A DNA stretch of 64,000 nt from Nannobrachium achirus (taxonomy: Eukaryota > Chordata > Actinopteri > Myctophiformes > Myctophidae), in assembly GCA_963921795.1 (NCBI GenBank), contig OY997651.1, positions 51,852,518 to 51,916,517 on the forward strand, read 5' to 3'. Each line of letters starts with the position of its first letter. Position 1 is the first letter of the stretch. The notes beneath the pieces were generated by a model that did no database searches, had not been told where the DNA came from, and worked only from the letters and a program-made list of their open reading frames with translations. The position numbers were made by a program, and so were the translations under genes. This document shows positions 12,027-26,800 of this stretch, in pieces.

Positions 12027-12378
12027 ATTCAATGGTATATGAGTTAAAAAAGGACCTCAATTGAAAGAAGCCTTAGGCTTTTTTGGTATCCTTTTAGTTG
12101 ACCTTGTACCTGTGAACTGTACTGTGATGAAACTCTACCTTTTCCTATGCAAACTTCTAATAACGTCTTCGATCAATTCAATCAATCAAGCTTTACTGGC
12201 ATGAGAAAACATGCATTTACATTGCCCACAGCAGTTACTGCTACAGTTGCCACCCTCAAGGACCATACAGGCTTATGCAAAGGCAAAAATGTAATTTAGA
12301 TAGCATTTTTATATAGGCCGATGCCAGGCCATTTTCCACTTGGCATCCTATCGTACATGGCACCTATAGTGTGTATAG

Positions 12379-12868
12379 CAGGGGTCTTCAATGTTTTCAG
12401 GCCTAGGAACCCTTAGTTGAGAGAGAGATGAAGCAGGGACCCCCACAGCCTTTTCATATATTATATTTATAATTTAATCGTTAGACAGCACAATCGTCAG
12501 TGTATTTTGGATTCACGTTAATTTGTGTTTTCAGATATTTAACCACTTGAACTGTCAATAATTACAATAAACTTGACCTTTCACTTAGTCTGCTCTTTTT
12601 CCCCTCTATACCAAACCTCCCGAAAACAGCCGATCTACAAGCTCACAACGCCTCGCAGCGCGGAGGAGGAGGAGGAGGAGGAGGAGGAGGAGGAGGAGCT
12701 TGTAGATCTGCTATTTTGGGCTAAAGTTCTCAGAATATGGACACTAGGGTTCAAGTGGTTAGTATAAAAAAGGAGAAAAAAGGTTTCTATCACACAAAGA
12801 TTTGGAGGACCCCCTGTAGTAACTCTGAGGACCCCTAGGGGTCCCGGACCCCCTGTTGAAGACCCTTG
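12379..12868 (+). mobile_element. hAT-type MITE, TSD GTGTATAG
   Basis: It starts CAGGGGTCTTCAATG and ends CCTGTTGAAGACCCTTG, with a perfect 8-bp duplication GTGTATAG at 12371-12378 and 12869-12876. It is related to 11214-11665 but lies in the opposite orientation. It carries a palindrome copy whose apex was replaced by a (GGA)n run. Confidence 0.95.
12622..12718. repeat. Palindrome copy with a (GGA)n apex
   Basis: The left arm AAACAGCCGATCTACAAGCT and right arm AGCTTGTAGATCTGCTATTT still pair, but the loop holds about 13 GGA units (12661-12698). Confidence 0.85.
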
Positions 12869-13244
12869 GTGTATAGCATTGATGTACAGATTACTGATGT
12901 TTTTATTTTATTCATTTTATTGAATAGGTTCTTGGTTTACCTACATTTTTAGATGACTACTTCTAAGCATGTGATGCCTTGCACTGTGCTCCTTAGTCTC
13001 TCTCTCTCTGGTTTAGGCCTAAATTGTAAATTGTAGATTATAAATTGCCAAAGCAAGTGTCAAAATATAATCAAAAATGGGTCCTTAAAAGTGTTCCAGG
13101 CGGTACCTAGCAAAATGAGGAACAGTTGATGGTTTAAACTTATAGGACCTACGCACTATGTAGCCCAGTTCAACTATGATTTCTGCCCTGGATTTCATTT
13201 GAACCCAGTTTCCTGCACAAGTGCTGCAATTTTCTACCATAGAG

Positions 13245-13616
13245 CAATGGTTCTGAACCTTTTCAGGCTGCCACCCCCAAAATAATCATAGTTGAACTGG
13301 GGACCCCCCACCCTGATGAGCACTTGGAGTTGTAAGAGTTGAGGCATTACATTATTTTGTGAAAATAGCAGATGTTATAGGCGTTGTGAGCATGTAGATC
13401 GGCTAGTTTCACAATTTCTGCCTCTAATATTAATAATTTGGCCAATGTTTAATTTGTGCAGATACCCTCTATAGACTTAAACTTTATGTTGGTTTGTTTA
13501 CCGTTGAGTGAGAAAACAATGTTGCACATTTAATTTAATCCTGGCTATGGGGACCCCCCCAAAATCCTTTGGGGACCCAGGGGGTCCCCAAATGACCCAC
13601 AGGTTGAGAACCACTG
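13245..13616 (+). mobile_element. hAT-type MITE, TSD CCATAGAG
   Basis: It starts CAATGGTTCTGAACC and ends GGTTGAGAACCACTG, with a perfect 8-bp duplication CCATAGAG at 13237-13244 and 13617-13624. A palindrome copy lies inside at 13360-13411. Confidence 0.95.
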
Positions 13617-13779
13617 CCATAGAGCATGTCTGCTTGCTCAGGGGATCCATTTTATCTTGACCATCAGGTCATCAGATCATGTGTCTGGGTTAGACATGAT
13701 TACATGACCTTTGACACGATCTAAATGTCTCGATAGATGAGCGGGGAGACCTTAATGCAACCACACCAATTGTATATGA

Positions 13780-14159
13780 CATTGGTTCTCAAAGTGGGGT
13801 CCGGGGACCCCCAGGGGTCCTTGAGGGAGTTCCAGGGGGTTCCCCAGCTAAATGATAGATAGAAACAAAATGGACCCTTATGGGTATGTAACTGAGAGAG
13901 TGCACAAATGGAACCAAATGTACCCTGACAGGTCCATTTGGTTCCATTTGTACACTCTCTGAATTAAACTGACATTGATTTTACATTGAAATGGGGGTCT
14001 CAGAGATAGAAATGCCATTAAATGGGGGTCCGTAGCCTAATGCATGTCAAACTGGGGGTCCTTGAAATTAAAATGGTTTAAAAACACTGCTACTAGAGCT
14101 GTAAAATGGGGGTCCGCTGGCTAGTAAGTGTCAATCTTGAAAAGGTTTGAGAACCACTG
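13780..14159 (+). mobile_element. hAT-type MITE, near-perfect TSD
   Basis: It starts CATTGGTTCTCAAAG and ends GGTTTGAGAACCACTG. The flanks GTATATGA and GTAGATGA match at 7 of 8 positions. This copy has no palindrome insert, so it shows the family without it. Confidence 0.88.
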
Positions 14160-14377
14160 GTAGATGAAATATTGGATTGACATACTCTACCATACAGACA
14201 GGACGAAATTGGGGTCCACAGCGAACTATAATATCAATTTGGGGGTCCTTGACATGAAAATGTTTTCAGAATCACTGTAACAGAGATTCACATAGCAGCT
14301 CCACTAACAGATTATAATATTTCTCTTTCTACTGATAATTGTAGAAAATCAATAAAGTGGAAATACAGATTTTCTTC

Positions 14378-14491
<114 letters not shown>

Positions 14492-14526
14492 ACCATTCCA
14501 TTTCGTCCAAATGTCCCAGAAACAGC

Positions 14527-14580
14527 AAAAGTAGCAGATCTGCTTCGGGCCGCGTTTCGAGCTTGCAGATCTGCTATTTT
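14527..14580. repeat. Palindrome element copy
   Basis: CAAAAGTAGCAGATCTGC pairs with GCAGATCTGCTATTTTG around the apex CGGGCCGCG. Confidence 0.8.
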
Positions 14581-14830
14581 GATGCTTTGTGTTTAAATAT
14601 AGAGATGTATATGGAGTATGCCTACTCTATAGACACATAGACATAGACAGTTGTAGAATTCTACTAATCTAATCTAACAACTGACAAAATATTTAGATTT
14701 TTATTATCGCAGAGCAATGGCTTCCATTATGAGACACAAACCAAGTAGATCTTTTTTTGCTATTTTATCATAAACATTAGTGAGGACCATATGAAGATAG
14801 GTTGAAATCTCATTATCCTACTATCCACAC

Positions 14831-16073
<1,243 letters not shown>

Positions 16074-16127
16074 AAAAATAGCAGATCTCCAAGCTCACAA
16101 CGCGTCACGCTGCAACGCGTTGTGAGC
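16074..16127. repeat. Palindrome element copy
   Basis: AGCTCACAACGCGTCACG pairs with the right inner arm AACGCGTTGTGAG. The outer right arm is lost. Confidence 0.75.
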
Positions 16128-16173
16128 CCTATACTTGAGCACACTACAGCGTCACACAAGAGCACCAACAGAC

Positions 16174-16235
16174 AGTAGGAGATCTGCAAGCTTGAAACAT
16201 GACACGTATTTTGAGCTTGTAGATCTGCTACTTTT
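16174..16235. repeat. Palindrome element copy
   Basis: AGTAGGAGATCTGCAAGCTT pairs with GAGCTTGTAGATCTGCTACT. It lies only 47 bp from the copy at 16074-16127. Confidence 0.8.
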
Positions 16236-16860
16236 GATGCTTTTGCATTAGAATCCTGGAAAGTAGCAGTTTTGGACATAATGAGGGCAGGCAGAGGTGA
16301 TAAGAATAACTGTTTCCTCATCAACTGTATCATTTTGGAATAATGGGGTGAGACTGAGAGACAATATGATCTGCAGCAGGAAGGCGAGCTAGCTTTCCTG
16401 CAGTGGTGCTTCCTTTTCTGTTAATGGACAATTCTATCTTTACAACAAGGGTTCATATTTTAGATTGTAATTAGAGGAAAGATAAAGATGAGTGTTAAAT
16501 GTTTTAATTTACTTCTTTCTATTGTTTTAGCGATTTTAGCAATTTTGATTTCAGTGGGTTGGGCATTTACCATGAGAGGGAATGGGTTGTTGGCTGATTT
16601 GCCACTGTTTCAGGGTTGTGGGTTGTCGAAATGGTAAATTGCTTTTCTACCACTTCTACCATATAAATGAAAGAAAACACAGTTGTAACTTGCAAATACT
16701 TACTGTTTGTTTAGACTTATACTGTTTTCTTTTTTTGGTCCTTTCATTTTATTTTATTTACATATCTACTGCATAGTACTGTGTTCTATTCGTCTGTCAT
16801 TCAATGGTATATGATACTTTAATGGTTTCCTGTGGAAATAAGCGTAGTCTTTTCTAGGAT
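16236..16860. other. No gene seen
   Basis: AT-rich sequence without a supported exon. The right part (about 16740-16860) resembles the 3' flank of the LINE copies that follow. Confidence 0.35.
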
Positions 16861-17604
16861 CTCCTTTTAGTAGACCTTGTACCAGTGAACTGTACCGGAG
16901 TTCACGTATAGTATTGTGACGCCCCACAAGCCCTTAAAACTAAACTCCAAACAGCCCAGGTGCCAAAATAAACTAATTGGGGTCCTGCTTAACCCTCCCT
17001 ATCAGACTCACCTCACCGCTACTCACCAGTTAAGAGTGGGGTGGCTCAGAGTAGATGACAGAGTACAGCAACTTGCAATGGGCCTGGTGTACAAGATACA
17101 CTACACCATACCCAAGTACCTGTCAAAATACTTTATAAACATTAAGGATGTTCATAATTACAACACCAGAGGCAGCGCCACAGATCATTTTCAACCCAGA
17201 GTCAAAACCAACAAAGGGTCAAAGCCTTACCGAAGGGCATAAAGGAGTGTGGATCACTAGCATCCTTTAAAATTGTCCTGAAAAACCACTTACAGGCAGC
17301 ATCCATTCGCAACTGGTAAAAAAAAATAACCTAGCCCAGCCCTACCCTCCCCAGCCCCTTCTTTGTTGTTTGTTTAGACTTACTGTTTTCTTTTTTTTGT
17401 TCTCTCATTTTATTTTATTTACATATCTACTGCATAGATACTGTGTTCTATTCGTCTGTCATTCAATGTTATATGAGATACTTAAATGGTTTCCTGTGGA
17501 AATAAGCTTAGTCTTTTCATGGATCTCCTTTTAGTAGACCTTGTACCAGTGAACTGTACCGTCATGAAACTGTACCTTTTCTTATGCAAACTTCTAATAA
17601 AGTC

Positions 17605-17654
<50 letters not shown>

Positions 17655-17720
17655 CCGTCATGAAACTGTACCTTTCCTATGCAAACTTCTAATAAAGTCT
17701 TCAATCAATCAATATCAATC
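16861..17720 (+). mobile_element. 3' part of a CR1/L2-group LINE with duplicated tail
   Basis: Reading through interruptions, it encodes QLAMGLVYKIHYTIPKYLSK and DVHNYNTRGSATDHFQPRVK, the same protein end as at 11031-12205. The 3' tail is an AATC repeat (17601-17654), followed by a second copy of the last 60 bp and another short AATC run. Confidence 0.82.
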
Positions 17721-18780
17721 GGAATCCAGTATCTGAACATGTGACCACAAAAAGTGGTAGAAATATGTATTTTTTAGACACAATAAGCCTGCCATTACTA
17801 TTTTGCCAACAGTAACATTACAAGCCCCCATAAGTCACATCTGCCCATGAAAGATTGCGGTGCATCTTGGGAATGGGCTCATTGTGTCTAAAAAGACATA
17901 TTTAGCCTCTAAATGAAAACACAACTCGTTTTCTTAATAATCTTAACAATCTAAAATATTTTCAAGGTCTGCACTGCGCTGCCCTACAAAGCCAGAGTGC
18001 AGTAACTATGTTTTTGGACAAAAAACCTACCCCAAGAACAGATATAGGCTACAACCAGTGTAATATCACGTATATAATATGCCTACAGTAGCCTATATCA
18101 CATGATTTGGCTGACCAGTAGCTTAAGGTATGGCAGCTGCCATAGCTTGCCATACCCAGTTGACACCTCTGAGTGCAGCCTCTGCAGGACAGGAAGCTGT
18201 GGGGTGAAATAGTTTGTGCAACAGATGGTGCAACAGAGTGTCTGTGGCGCCCCCCTATGGACAGAAGTGAAAGTGGGGCACCTAAAGATGCCAGTGTGGG
18301 TTTGATTGGATGTTGCATTCCAACTCCATGATAGCCATTTGTAAGAAACTAGCCTATCATGCCTAGATGTAGAACAGTACTAAAGATTGATTGTTGATGT
18401 ACCCGACAGTTTATATAGAGCTGTGGTTTTCAACCCTATTCATATCAAGGTCCATTATTTTTCGGCATTTGAGCCAAAGGACCACCATTTGGTGACATTT
18501 TTTGCCATTGGAGAAGATTTTGTCCACAGTTCCATTAATGCTTGTATTGATGTTGAAACTACAATAGGCAAATGTTAATCAAAAATAACAATTCTTCTAC
18601 ATTCTCTAATTGTGTAGACTTCTTGTGATGTCGAAGTTTAACAATACTATAACCTTTGAGAGCGTAAAATTAAAGGGTAAGGGTCTCCCGATGCACTCGG
18701 TTTCATCCGCTGTGTGTGTGAAGGTAACAGGGAAATGCTGGGCCCCTGATTCAGCCCGGGAAAAAGAGTTGGAGAGGCCC
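17721..18780. other. No gene seen
   Basis: No recognised exon, RNA or named repeat. A T run follows at 18782-18807. Confidence 0.35.
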
Positions 18781-18892
18781 TCTTTTTTTTTTTTTTTTTT
18801 TTTTTTTATTATATTTCGTTGTTGTCGGGTGGAAACCTTGTATGTCCAAAACCGTTTGTTTTGTATATCATTTTAAAAATAATTTAAACTAG

Positions 18893-18960
18893 TGAAAACA
18901 GCCGATCTACAAGCACACAAAGCCTCGCGGTGCGAGGCGTTGTGTGCTTGTAGTCCCGCT
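18893..18960. repeat. Palindrome element copy
   Basis: GTGAAAACAGCCGATCTACA is the left arm and the apex CCTCGCGGTGCGAGG pairs well. The outermost right arm is lost after TGTGTGCTTGTAG. Confidence 0.82.
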
Positions 18961-19139
18961 AATCCCAATGGCCAGCACGTCCCTGGAATGTAATGTACAC
19001 AATCTGTAAAGCGCTTTAGAATGAAGCACTTTATAAATGTACCATTATTTTACACACTCTGGAGGTCCATATTGGTTACCAACTCTCCATCATTTATCTG
19101 GTGACCGCCTGTGGTTAACATAAGCCTAAATTACCTAAG

Positions 19140-19360
19140 GGCGAGAAGCGACTGACACAATATGTCCATATATGGGCATTCCCAGATATGGGCTTAATAT
19201 TGATGACAGCAGGGATCTCCATATATGGGCATAAAAGGGACAAGGACGGAAATTATTGTGCAAGTGTGACTTAATTGTGTCGCGACAACCACACTGGTTA
19301 TCATGAAACTGACACAATATGTCCATATATGGGCATTCCCAGATGGGCAAAAAGCCTCTT
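19140..19360. repeat. Repeat with CCATATATGG (CArG-type) motifs
   Basis: Three copies of CCATATATGG lie in phrases such as GTCCATATATGGGCATTCCC. The same wording recurs near 39480-39720 and in the satellite at 46934-48120, so this is a dispersed repeat family. Confidence 0.7.
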
Positions 19361-19594
19361 TCGCACACTTTGTTTTGCACCACCAACAGGGAGTGGTGTT
19401 GTGGCCAAACTGTTGCAACACGTGTTGGTTTACTGTACACATTTGTCTTTTTTTTTTTAATGTTTTGCAAAGTACTGTATTTGTCTGTCAGTAAATGATT
19501 CAACGAATTGAGTACAAAGGACCCCAATGGAAACCAGCCATAGGATGTCTTGGGTTTCAAATAATTTTAGCAGACCGTATTGAACTGTACTTTT

Positions 19595-19740
<146 letters not shown>

Positions 19741-19770
<30 letters not shown>

Positions 19771-21658
19771 GTATATTTTATTTACGTGTCTGGACAACAT
19801 TTGACCCATCCCATATGGGATTATCAGACACATCAAATACATACTGTACATGTAAACAAAACAGACATTCCAGTGTGAATTCCACCAACAGCTAAATATA
19901 AAGAATACAGTATCTCACAGAAGTGAGTACGTTACAGAAGTGAGTACACCCCTCCCATCTCTGCAAACACTCCAACATCTGCAGAGATGAGAGGGGTGCA
20001 CCCACCCCTGCGATACAATACATCTCCATATGGCCTGCCCATAGCACAAAAGTCAACATTTAACTTAATCTATAGGTCACCCTTCTCCTCCTATCCCACG
20101 CTTTAAAGAGATATTCTGCAAAAGCAAATACATGATCAAAAAGAAATGTTATTAAGGCACCATTCTCATACTCTATTAGGTTAGTATCAGGGTTATGGAC
20201 TTTTTTAAATAAACACTCTCTCAAGTCATGATACAAAGGACAAAATAAAATGAAATGTGTTTCGTTCTCTACCTCACCCAGATCACAGTATTCACATATT
20301 CTTTCTTCCTCTGCTAGGCCCCTGTACCTCCCTGTTTCAATGTGTAAAGGCAGAATGCCACATCTTAATGTGGCACAGAGTGACCTTTGGCTTTTAGGTA
20401 AATTATACAATTGTTTTAGTAGACAGTAGGTTCTTAATTTGGGCTTCTGCCAGATTTCTTCTGCCCAGGACTGAATGCATTTCGCACAGATTCTATTTCT
20501 AAATGCCACCTCATTAACTGTTGTTCTTTGGAAATAATGTTCCGCTAGACCACATTCTTCCAGTAGATCCGAGACTTCTGAGACCCATTCCCCGCTCACA
20601 GACAGATCCCAGTAAAATATTTGGCTAGCTACTCTATTGGGTGGCAAACCCATCAACCTGTTCCAGAGATTTATCATATTGGCCTGCCATCTAATTTTAT
20701 AAGGGGTCCCAGCCCATATCTCCATTGAATGCTGGAATTGGTGCGTAAAGAATCTAATTGCTCGATTCTGGACACGATCATTTAACTGAAACACTTTGTG
20801 TCCCCAAACACCCGACATGTAATCTAGAACAGGACATACACATGTGTGATACAGTTTTGATGTAAAATAACCCATGTCTTTCAATTGTTTTGTTTTACCA
20901 ATAAGGCCTGCCAGTGCCCTGCCAGCAGAGTCTGCGAGGGCAGATACACCTTGTAAAAAGGACATGTTTTCATCTAGAAACAAACCTAGATACTTGTACT
21001 TATCCGTAAACTCTAGTTGTTTGTCACCAACACAAAACTTGAAGTTACTTCTTTCTGTACCTGGATTTCTAAAATGCATGACTTGTGTTTTCTTTTGATT
21101 AATACACATTTTCCACTTGTTGCACCATTCATTAACACAGGTCAACATTCTCTGTAGGTCTTCTTCATTTTCTGAAAGCAGGATAATATCATCTGCATAA
21201 AGCAGGATATCTACAGATACCTGACCACATGGTACCCCTTTCTCAAGCCGTTTTACCTCTCTGGCCAAATCATTAATAAAAACAGAAAATAAAGTAGGTG
21301 ACAAAATGTCCCCTTGTTTGACACCAGAGGGCGTAGGAAACCACTCTGTGAAATAATCATTAACCTTTACACAGGCCACAGGTTTGCCTGTACAGAGAGG
21401 AGATTGCTTGATAGAACTTTCCATTTATTCCATTTTGATGAAGCTTAAACTTAAGGAGGCTGTGGTCCACTAAATCAAACGCTTTCTGAAAATCAATAAA
21501 GCAACCAAAGGTGTGTTTTTTCAACTTCAATCTATTTCTGACCACTGTAGTCACTGTATACGTATGATCCAAACATGACCTTCCCTTCCTGAAACCATTT
21601 TGTTCTTCTTCCAGTAGATGATTTTGTTCTAGAAATTTAACTAATCTATTATTTAAAA

Positions 21659-21660
<2 letters not shown>
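19741..21660 (-). mobile_element. 5'-truncated LINE of the jockey/I group
   Basis: On the minus strand the main open frame (21424-20060, 454 codons) encodes reverse transcriptase motifs GVKQGDILSP and LLYADDIILLS, then a C-terminal Cys/His zinc motif (ICEYCDLGEVENETHFILFC). The earlier motif FIDFQKAFD is encoded just upstream (21572-21360) in another frame, so one frameshift lies near 21360-21424. The 5' part (endonuclease and ORF1) is missing: the element stops abruptly at a GT microsatellite (21661). The 3' end is an (ATTC)n tail at 19741-19770. The long intact frame makes this the youngest LINE in the window. I could not settle the exact clade. Confidence 0.88.

Positions 21661-21751
<91 letters not shown>
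21661..21751. repeat. (GT)n microsatellite
   Basis: About 45 GT units lie at the truncated 5' end of the LINE. Confidence 0.97.
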
Positions 21752-21753
<2 letters not shown>

Positions 21754-21852
21754 CACACACATCTTTATTTCAGCCTCTATTACAAGAAAACAGGAAGGAA
21801 GTGCAGATCTGAATACTGTGTAACCCTTTAACCCTCACACCCCACCCCACCA

Positions 21853-21957
<105 letters not shown>

Positions 21958-22017
21958 ACTTATAAGTTCGCTGTGATCAGGAAGAAGGTTGCTCAGAGTC
22001 GTTCATCACAGGAGAGG

Positions 22018-22282
22018 ATGGGTCTCATCTCACCCTGTGTGCTCCTCTGTGAGTATATATCACTATTATTACTAGTAGCTCTATTGAACTAGAGTATATA
22101 TCACTATTATTACTAGTAGCTCTATTGAACTAGAGTATATATCACTATTATTACTAGTAGCTCTATTGAACTAGAGTATATATCACTATTATTACTAGTA
22201 GCTCTATTGAACTAGTCTTTCAAACATTTCAATGAAGGAATATGTGGCTATACTGTACTGAATGTATGTTATGTAGTGTGTG

Positions 22283-22341
<59 letters not shown>

Positions 22342-23736
22342 CAGAATATGGCGAATCGTTTTTACATGCATTTTTACATAATACATCAAGGCTGAAACTA
22401 GTGTTAACGTGCAGCCTCAGAATAGTAAGCCTGTTATTGTCATCATACTTTATGAAACATTTTCAAAGTTTACAAAATAAAAGCAGAAAGTAAGAGGTAC
22501 TACCGGTAATTCAATTTATGAAAAAAAGGATTGCAAGTGATATTCTTACGGTGTGGCTCTGCCAGTGGCTAGTCGTCTATGACTGTGTGTGCGCGTGTTT
22601 GTGCACGTGCGCGAGTGTCTGTCTGTCTGTCTCTTTCTGTCTGAAGCTGCACTGTTTTGAGCTTGTAGATCTGTTATTTTTGATCATGTTGAATTTGAAT
22701 CCTTTGGACATATGAGGATTCCACCTGACGATATATAGCATGCTGCATGACTTTGACTGACGACTGAAAAATACACTATTCTATTGTGTTCCTGTGTGAA
22801 CTGTGCATATGTAACCTGGTGGCAAGGAATTTACTTTTAAGAGCAATGCAAGAATGACAAAGCCACCTTGATATTATATCAAGGAAAAGAATGATGATGA
22901 ATACATTTGGGTTCCCCACATAAGTTCGATAATAAGGGCTTGAGACAAGAGCTTTCCCCCAAACACATGGAGTTTATTAAATAGACAGAATAATATTTAA
23001 TTTCAACAGTATATACATAATGCCTAAATTAAAATACAATATATATAATATATAACAGTCAATTTATAAGCAAGATGTCAGTGTAACAAGTAGATTACAA
23101 AACCCTAACCCAAACATCATAAATGAAGACCAGCAAACAAAACAAATATCAGAACACAAGAAATAGCTCAATAAACAAATAGAACAAATGATAAAACTCA
23201 GCTAAAACAAAACAGCAGTGGTGAACTCTAAGAGTGGAAACAAGATCGTTTTAGAAAATTATACAAACAGAACAATCAAAATCAATCAACCACCACAAAT
23301 CATTTATATACCTTTGGTTGTCTGTGTTATTTCATGATCCTTTCTTGGCACATGGACTCGTCACTTCAGGACTCGAGACACATGACCTTAAACCTGGACA
23401 GTAACAAATAATGATTAAAATACAGTTTTGGTACAATGATCAAGAACACTCATTTGTCAGTTACTCACCCCAGCAGGGATAAATATAACACAAACACAAG
23501 ACCCAGGTCGCAAGACCTTGGGCCAGCAGCAATCCAGCAGTCTCGAGTTTGTTTGACTAGGGCCTTTAAATACTGAACCTGACTGCCAATGAGGAAGTAG
23601 CCTACAGTGGCCCCCAAGTTCAGCTCTGGCCGGCTACACATAGAATAGACTATAGGTCTATAGACCAGTGTTTCCCAACCTTTTTTCTGCCAGGGCACAC
23701 TTAGCCAAAAGATCCCAGGGCACACCTAGATATACG

Positions 23737-23825
<89 letters not shown>

Positions 23826-26800
23826 TGTGTGTGGCTCTTTTCTTATATTATTTTACAATTTGACCAATGTTTTACCAGTTTTTATATAGTTTGGTGCTTA
23901 CTGCAGTAATTCTTTCTTGAGGTATTAAAAAGGTTTTAAAAGTGATTTCACTGTCAATTTTCAAAGGGAACACCAAAGCATCTCAAAGGGAACACCAAAG
24001 ATCCACAGCACAGTGGTTGAGAAACACTGCTTATAGACTATAGTAGAACTAAGACAAGTAATGTCATGCTTGGTTGTGCACAGGTGTCACACTCATGATA
24101 TGTAGTATAAATCATGCATTAGGCTACGCCATCACAGCCATTTTGTTTTTGACTAAATCAACTGCACATTTAGTTGACTAAAATCATACTATATCTAGTC
24201 AACTAAAAGTAGACTAAAACTAAAATACAGATTACTAAATTATGACTAAAACTAAAAAGAATTGTATTCAATAGAATATAAGAATAAAACTAAATCACAA
24301 TCGGGTGTCAAAAGTATACACTGATGAGCACATATGTAATTCGTGCCATATCACTTATGAGAGAGTGTTTTCTACTGGTGATTCAGTCAGAGTGTATCAA
24401 AGGGTGCGTTCGTAAATGCGCACCGGGTGTGGTAGAGCGGTTATTGTCCACGACATTGCAAGCGGCGCGAAGGCCAGCGGACCTTGGTCCTGCTCTTCGC
24501 GCCCGAGCACCGCAGGCGCGAGTGCTCGCGAAGAGCGGGCCAGGGCCGCGCGGCGAAGCCGTGGTGAATGCAATCGTTATATTTATGCCCAGGCCGTAAG
24601 GCCTGGGCAAGCCCACGATAAACGCCCGCGCAGTCCACCCGTCTCCTACGGTAGGAATACTCGCCACCCGGTGCGCATTTCCGAACGCACCCTTTGATAC
24701 ACTCGGACTGAAACACCAGAGGAAAACACCATCCCTATCACTTATAGCCTACTACTGATGATAACCTATTTTGCTGACCAATTGAAACACTTTAAACTTT
24801 AAAGCCCTTTTCATGAGTTTAATTATTTGTGTAGGCTAGTTACTGCACTTTGTCTTTGAAGGGCAGTCAGTGGTCTGTGGTTGTCTGTTGGTGTGTTAAT
24901 TAGGAATAACTAAAATGCATATATTTATGCTTAACTTGATATTGTCTCATCACATTATGTTTCAGTGCTGAGTACCGTCCTCTTCTTTGGACACAGTCAA
25001 GGTGAAAATCTAAACTCTTTGATATTTCAACCTGTCACATATACTTCATCCTCTCTCAATTATATATTTTGTCAGTTTACTATTATATCCATCTGAAATG
25101 TAAATTATTATTAAATAAATATATGGAATATGGATAAAATCCATAACCAAAATAAGAGACACGAGCCAAAGGACAGTCCATAGATTGCTGTATTTTGAGA
25201 GGAGTCAGACAGAGGAAGACAGACAGTGAGCGTACCATAGCGGCAGCTTTCTAAATCTCTCTCTCTCAAAATGGAAGTTTAACATGTATATAAAGAGTAC
25301 AGTTATGACAGTAAGAGTCGTGGGACTCATGGATTGGTTCCCAGATCATAACAAGGAAGACAGTGATATTATAACAGTAGAAGTCGTGGGACTCATTCAT
25401 TTGTTCCCAGATCATAACAAGGAAGTAACAGGAAGAAAGGGACACGTATGTTGGTAATTTTCCACAGACATACAGTATATCATGATTTCGTAGCCAGGGC
25501 AACCAAAGTTACTATGACCTGCAATCTATTTAGCCTGAACCCACAGTATCCGACCAAAATGTGGTCTATACTGTAAGTTCAGTTCATATTATATATATTA
25601 TATGGTCATATGAGCCTCATACACAAACAGTGAATTATGTATCATAATTCTTATCTTATCACCATCTACTCCACTTGCTTAGAATTGTGATTTTTAGTGT
25701 CAGACAAGTCAGATTGTAGCATTTGGTTTTATTCTACTTGTGTTTTATGTGTTTGTGTACCAGCTGTCACCAGCTGTTCTGTGTCTGGAGCCCAACTGGT
25801 CCCAGATATTAGCTGGAGAGTCTGTTACATTCATTATTTCAGAGAGGGAGAGAAGACTGACTGGGTTTACAAACTTGTCAAAGATGCTATTGAATTGTTG
25901 TCAGCATACAGTACATTTCCATTCCAACAACTAGTGCCATGCTACAGTGTACTGGTTCTCTCAAAAACAATAGCCAGGTTACATGTAAACAAAGTAATAA
26001 CGTCACTTTGATTGTATCAAGTGATATTTTTTCCACCCCTGCCATTATATGTAACATTCATTCATAGCACTCATACATGAACCTTTTAAATAAATAAATA
26101 TCCTGTAAGGATACGTGGAAAACATTTCAAATAATAATAACTAAATATCTTTAGTTTCGTCCACACATCAATTACCACAATATATTAAAGCCATTGAGAG
26201 ATATTGCATTGACATTTACATATAAACATTACATGTTCTATTGATGTGATCTATGTTCCTTTCAGGTCATTTCTCAGTACTTTCAGCATCAATATATTTT
26301 CTGTTCATCGAATATTTAACTTACCACATTGAAAACACCATCATGTAATTGATCTGGATAAGGGGGTCATTGTGGTGGACATGTTTTGTCACAATTCAAT
26401 TTTTTGCCACAGAAATACAGAATTAGTGGAAAGACATAAAAGACCTATAGCCCTGAATGGCCACAACAGGTCTGTAACTCTGAGAGTTCAAATGGAACCA
26501 AATGGACCCTTAAGGGTCAATTTGTTCAATCTGAGTTAAGGGGGTCCGTGTAGGTGGATAGAGACAAAATCCCTTAGCTGGCCTGGAGGGATGGTATAGC
26601 TGTGATTGGCTGACCAATCACATTGTTGTTATCAGGAAGCAATTATTTATCAATAATTATTTTCAGTAACATTAGTGATTAATGTGTAACTGTATTCATC
26701 AGTGAGTATATGACAGAGCCATGTTATATTGTGTAGTTATCAGCTACAGTAGTCCACACAGTTTATTCAGGAACTGACTGTTGTAGTTTTATTCTTCCTA

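Larger units (their letters stand above)
11031..12205 (+). mobile_element. 3' part of a CR1/L2-group LINE, interrupted by a hAT element
   Basis: The translated left part contains [20 protein letters not shown] and GWLTVADRVQHLAMGLVYKI, the C-terminal region of reverse transcriptase in CR1/L2-type LINEs. The right part encodes MWNVLPKALKECKSFPSFK, the usual end of that protein. The 3' tail has CTTCTAATAACGTCTTCGAT and AATC repeats. A hAT element (11214-11665) splits the coding sequence. Other copies lie at 16861-17720 (plus) and 53570-54480 (minus). All are 5'-truncated and non-coding today. Confidence 0.8.

Noticed and set aside
24324-24716. Four overlapping frames in the GC-rich palindrome
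   Set aside because: Both strands look alike because of the inverted repeat, stop codons are rare in GC-rich DNA, and no known domain is seen.
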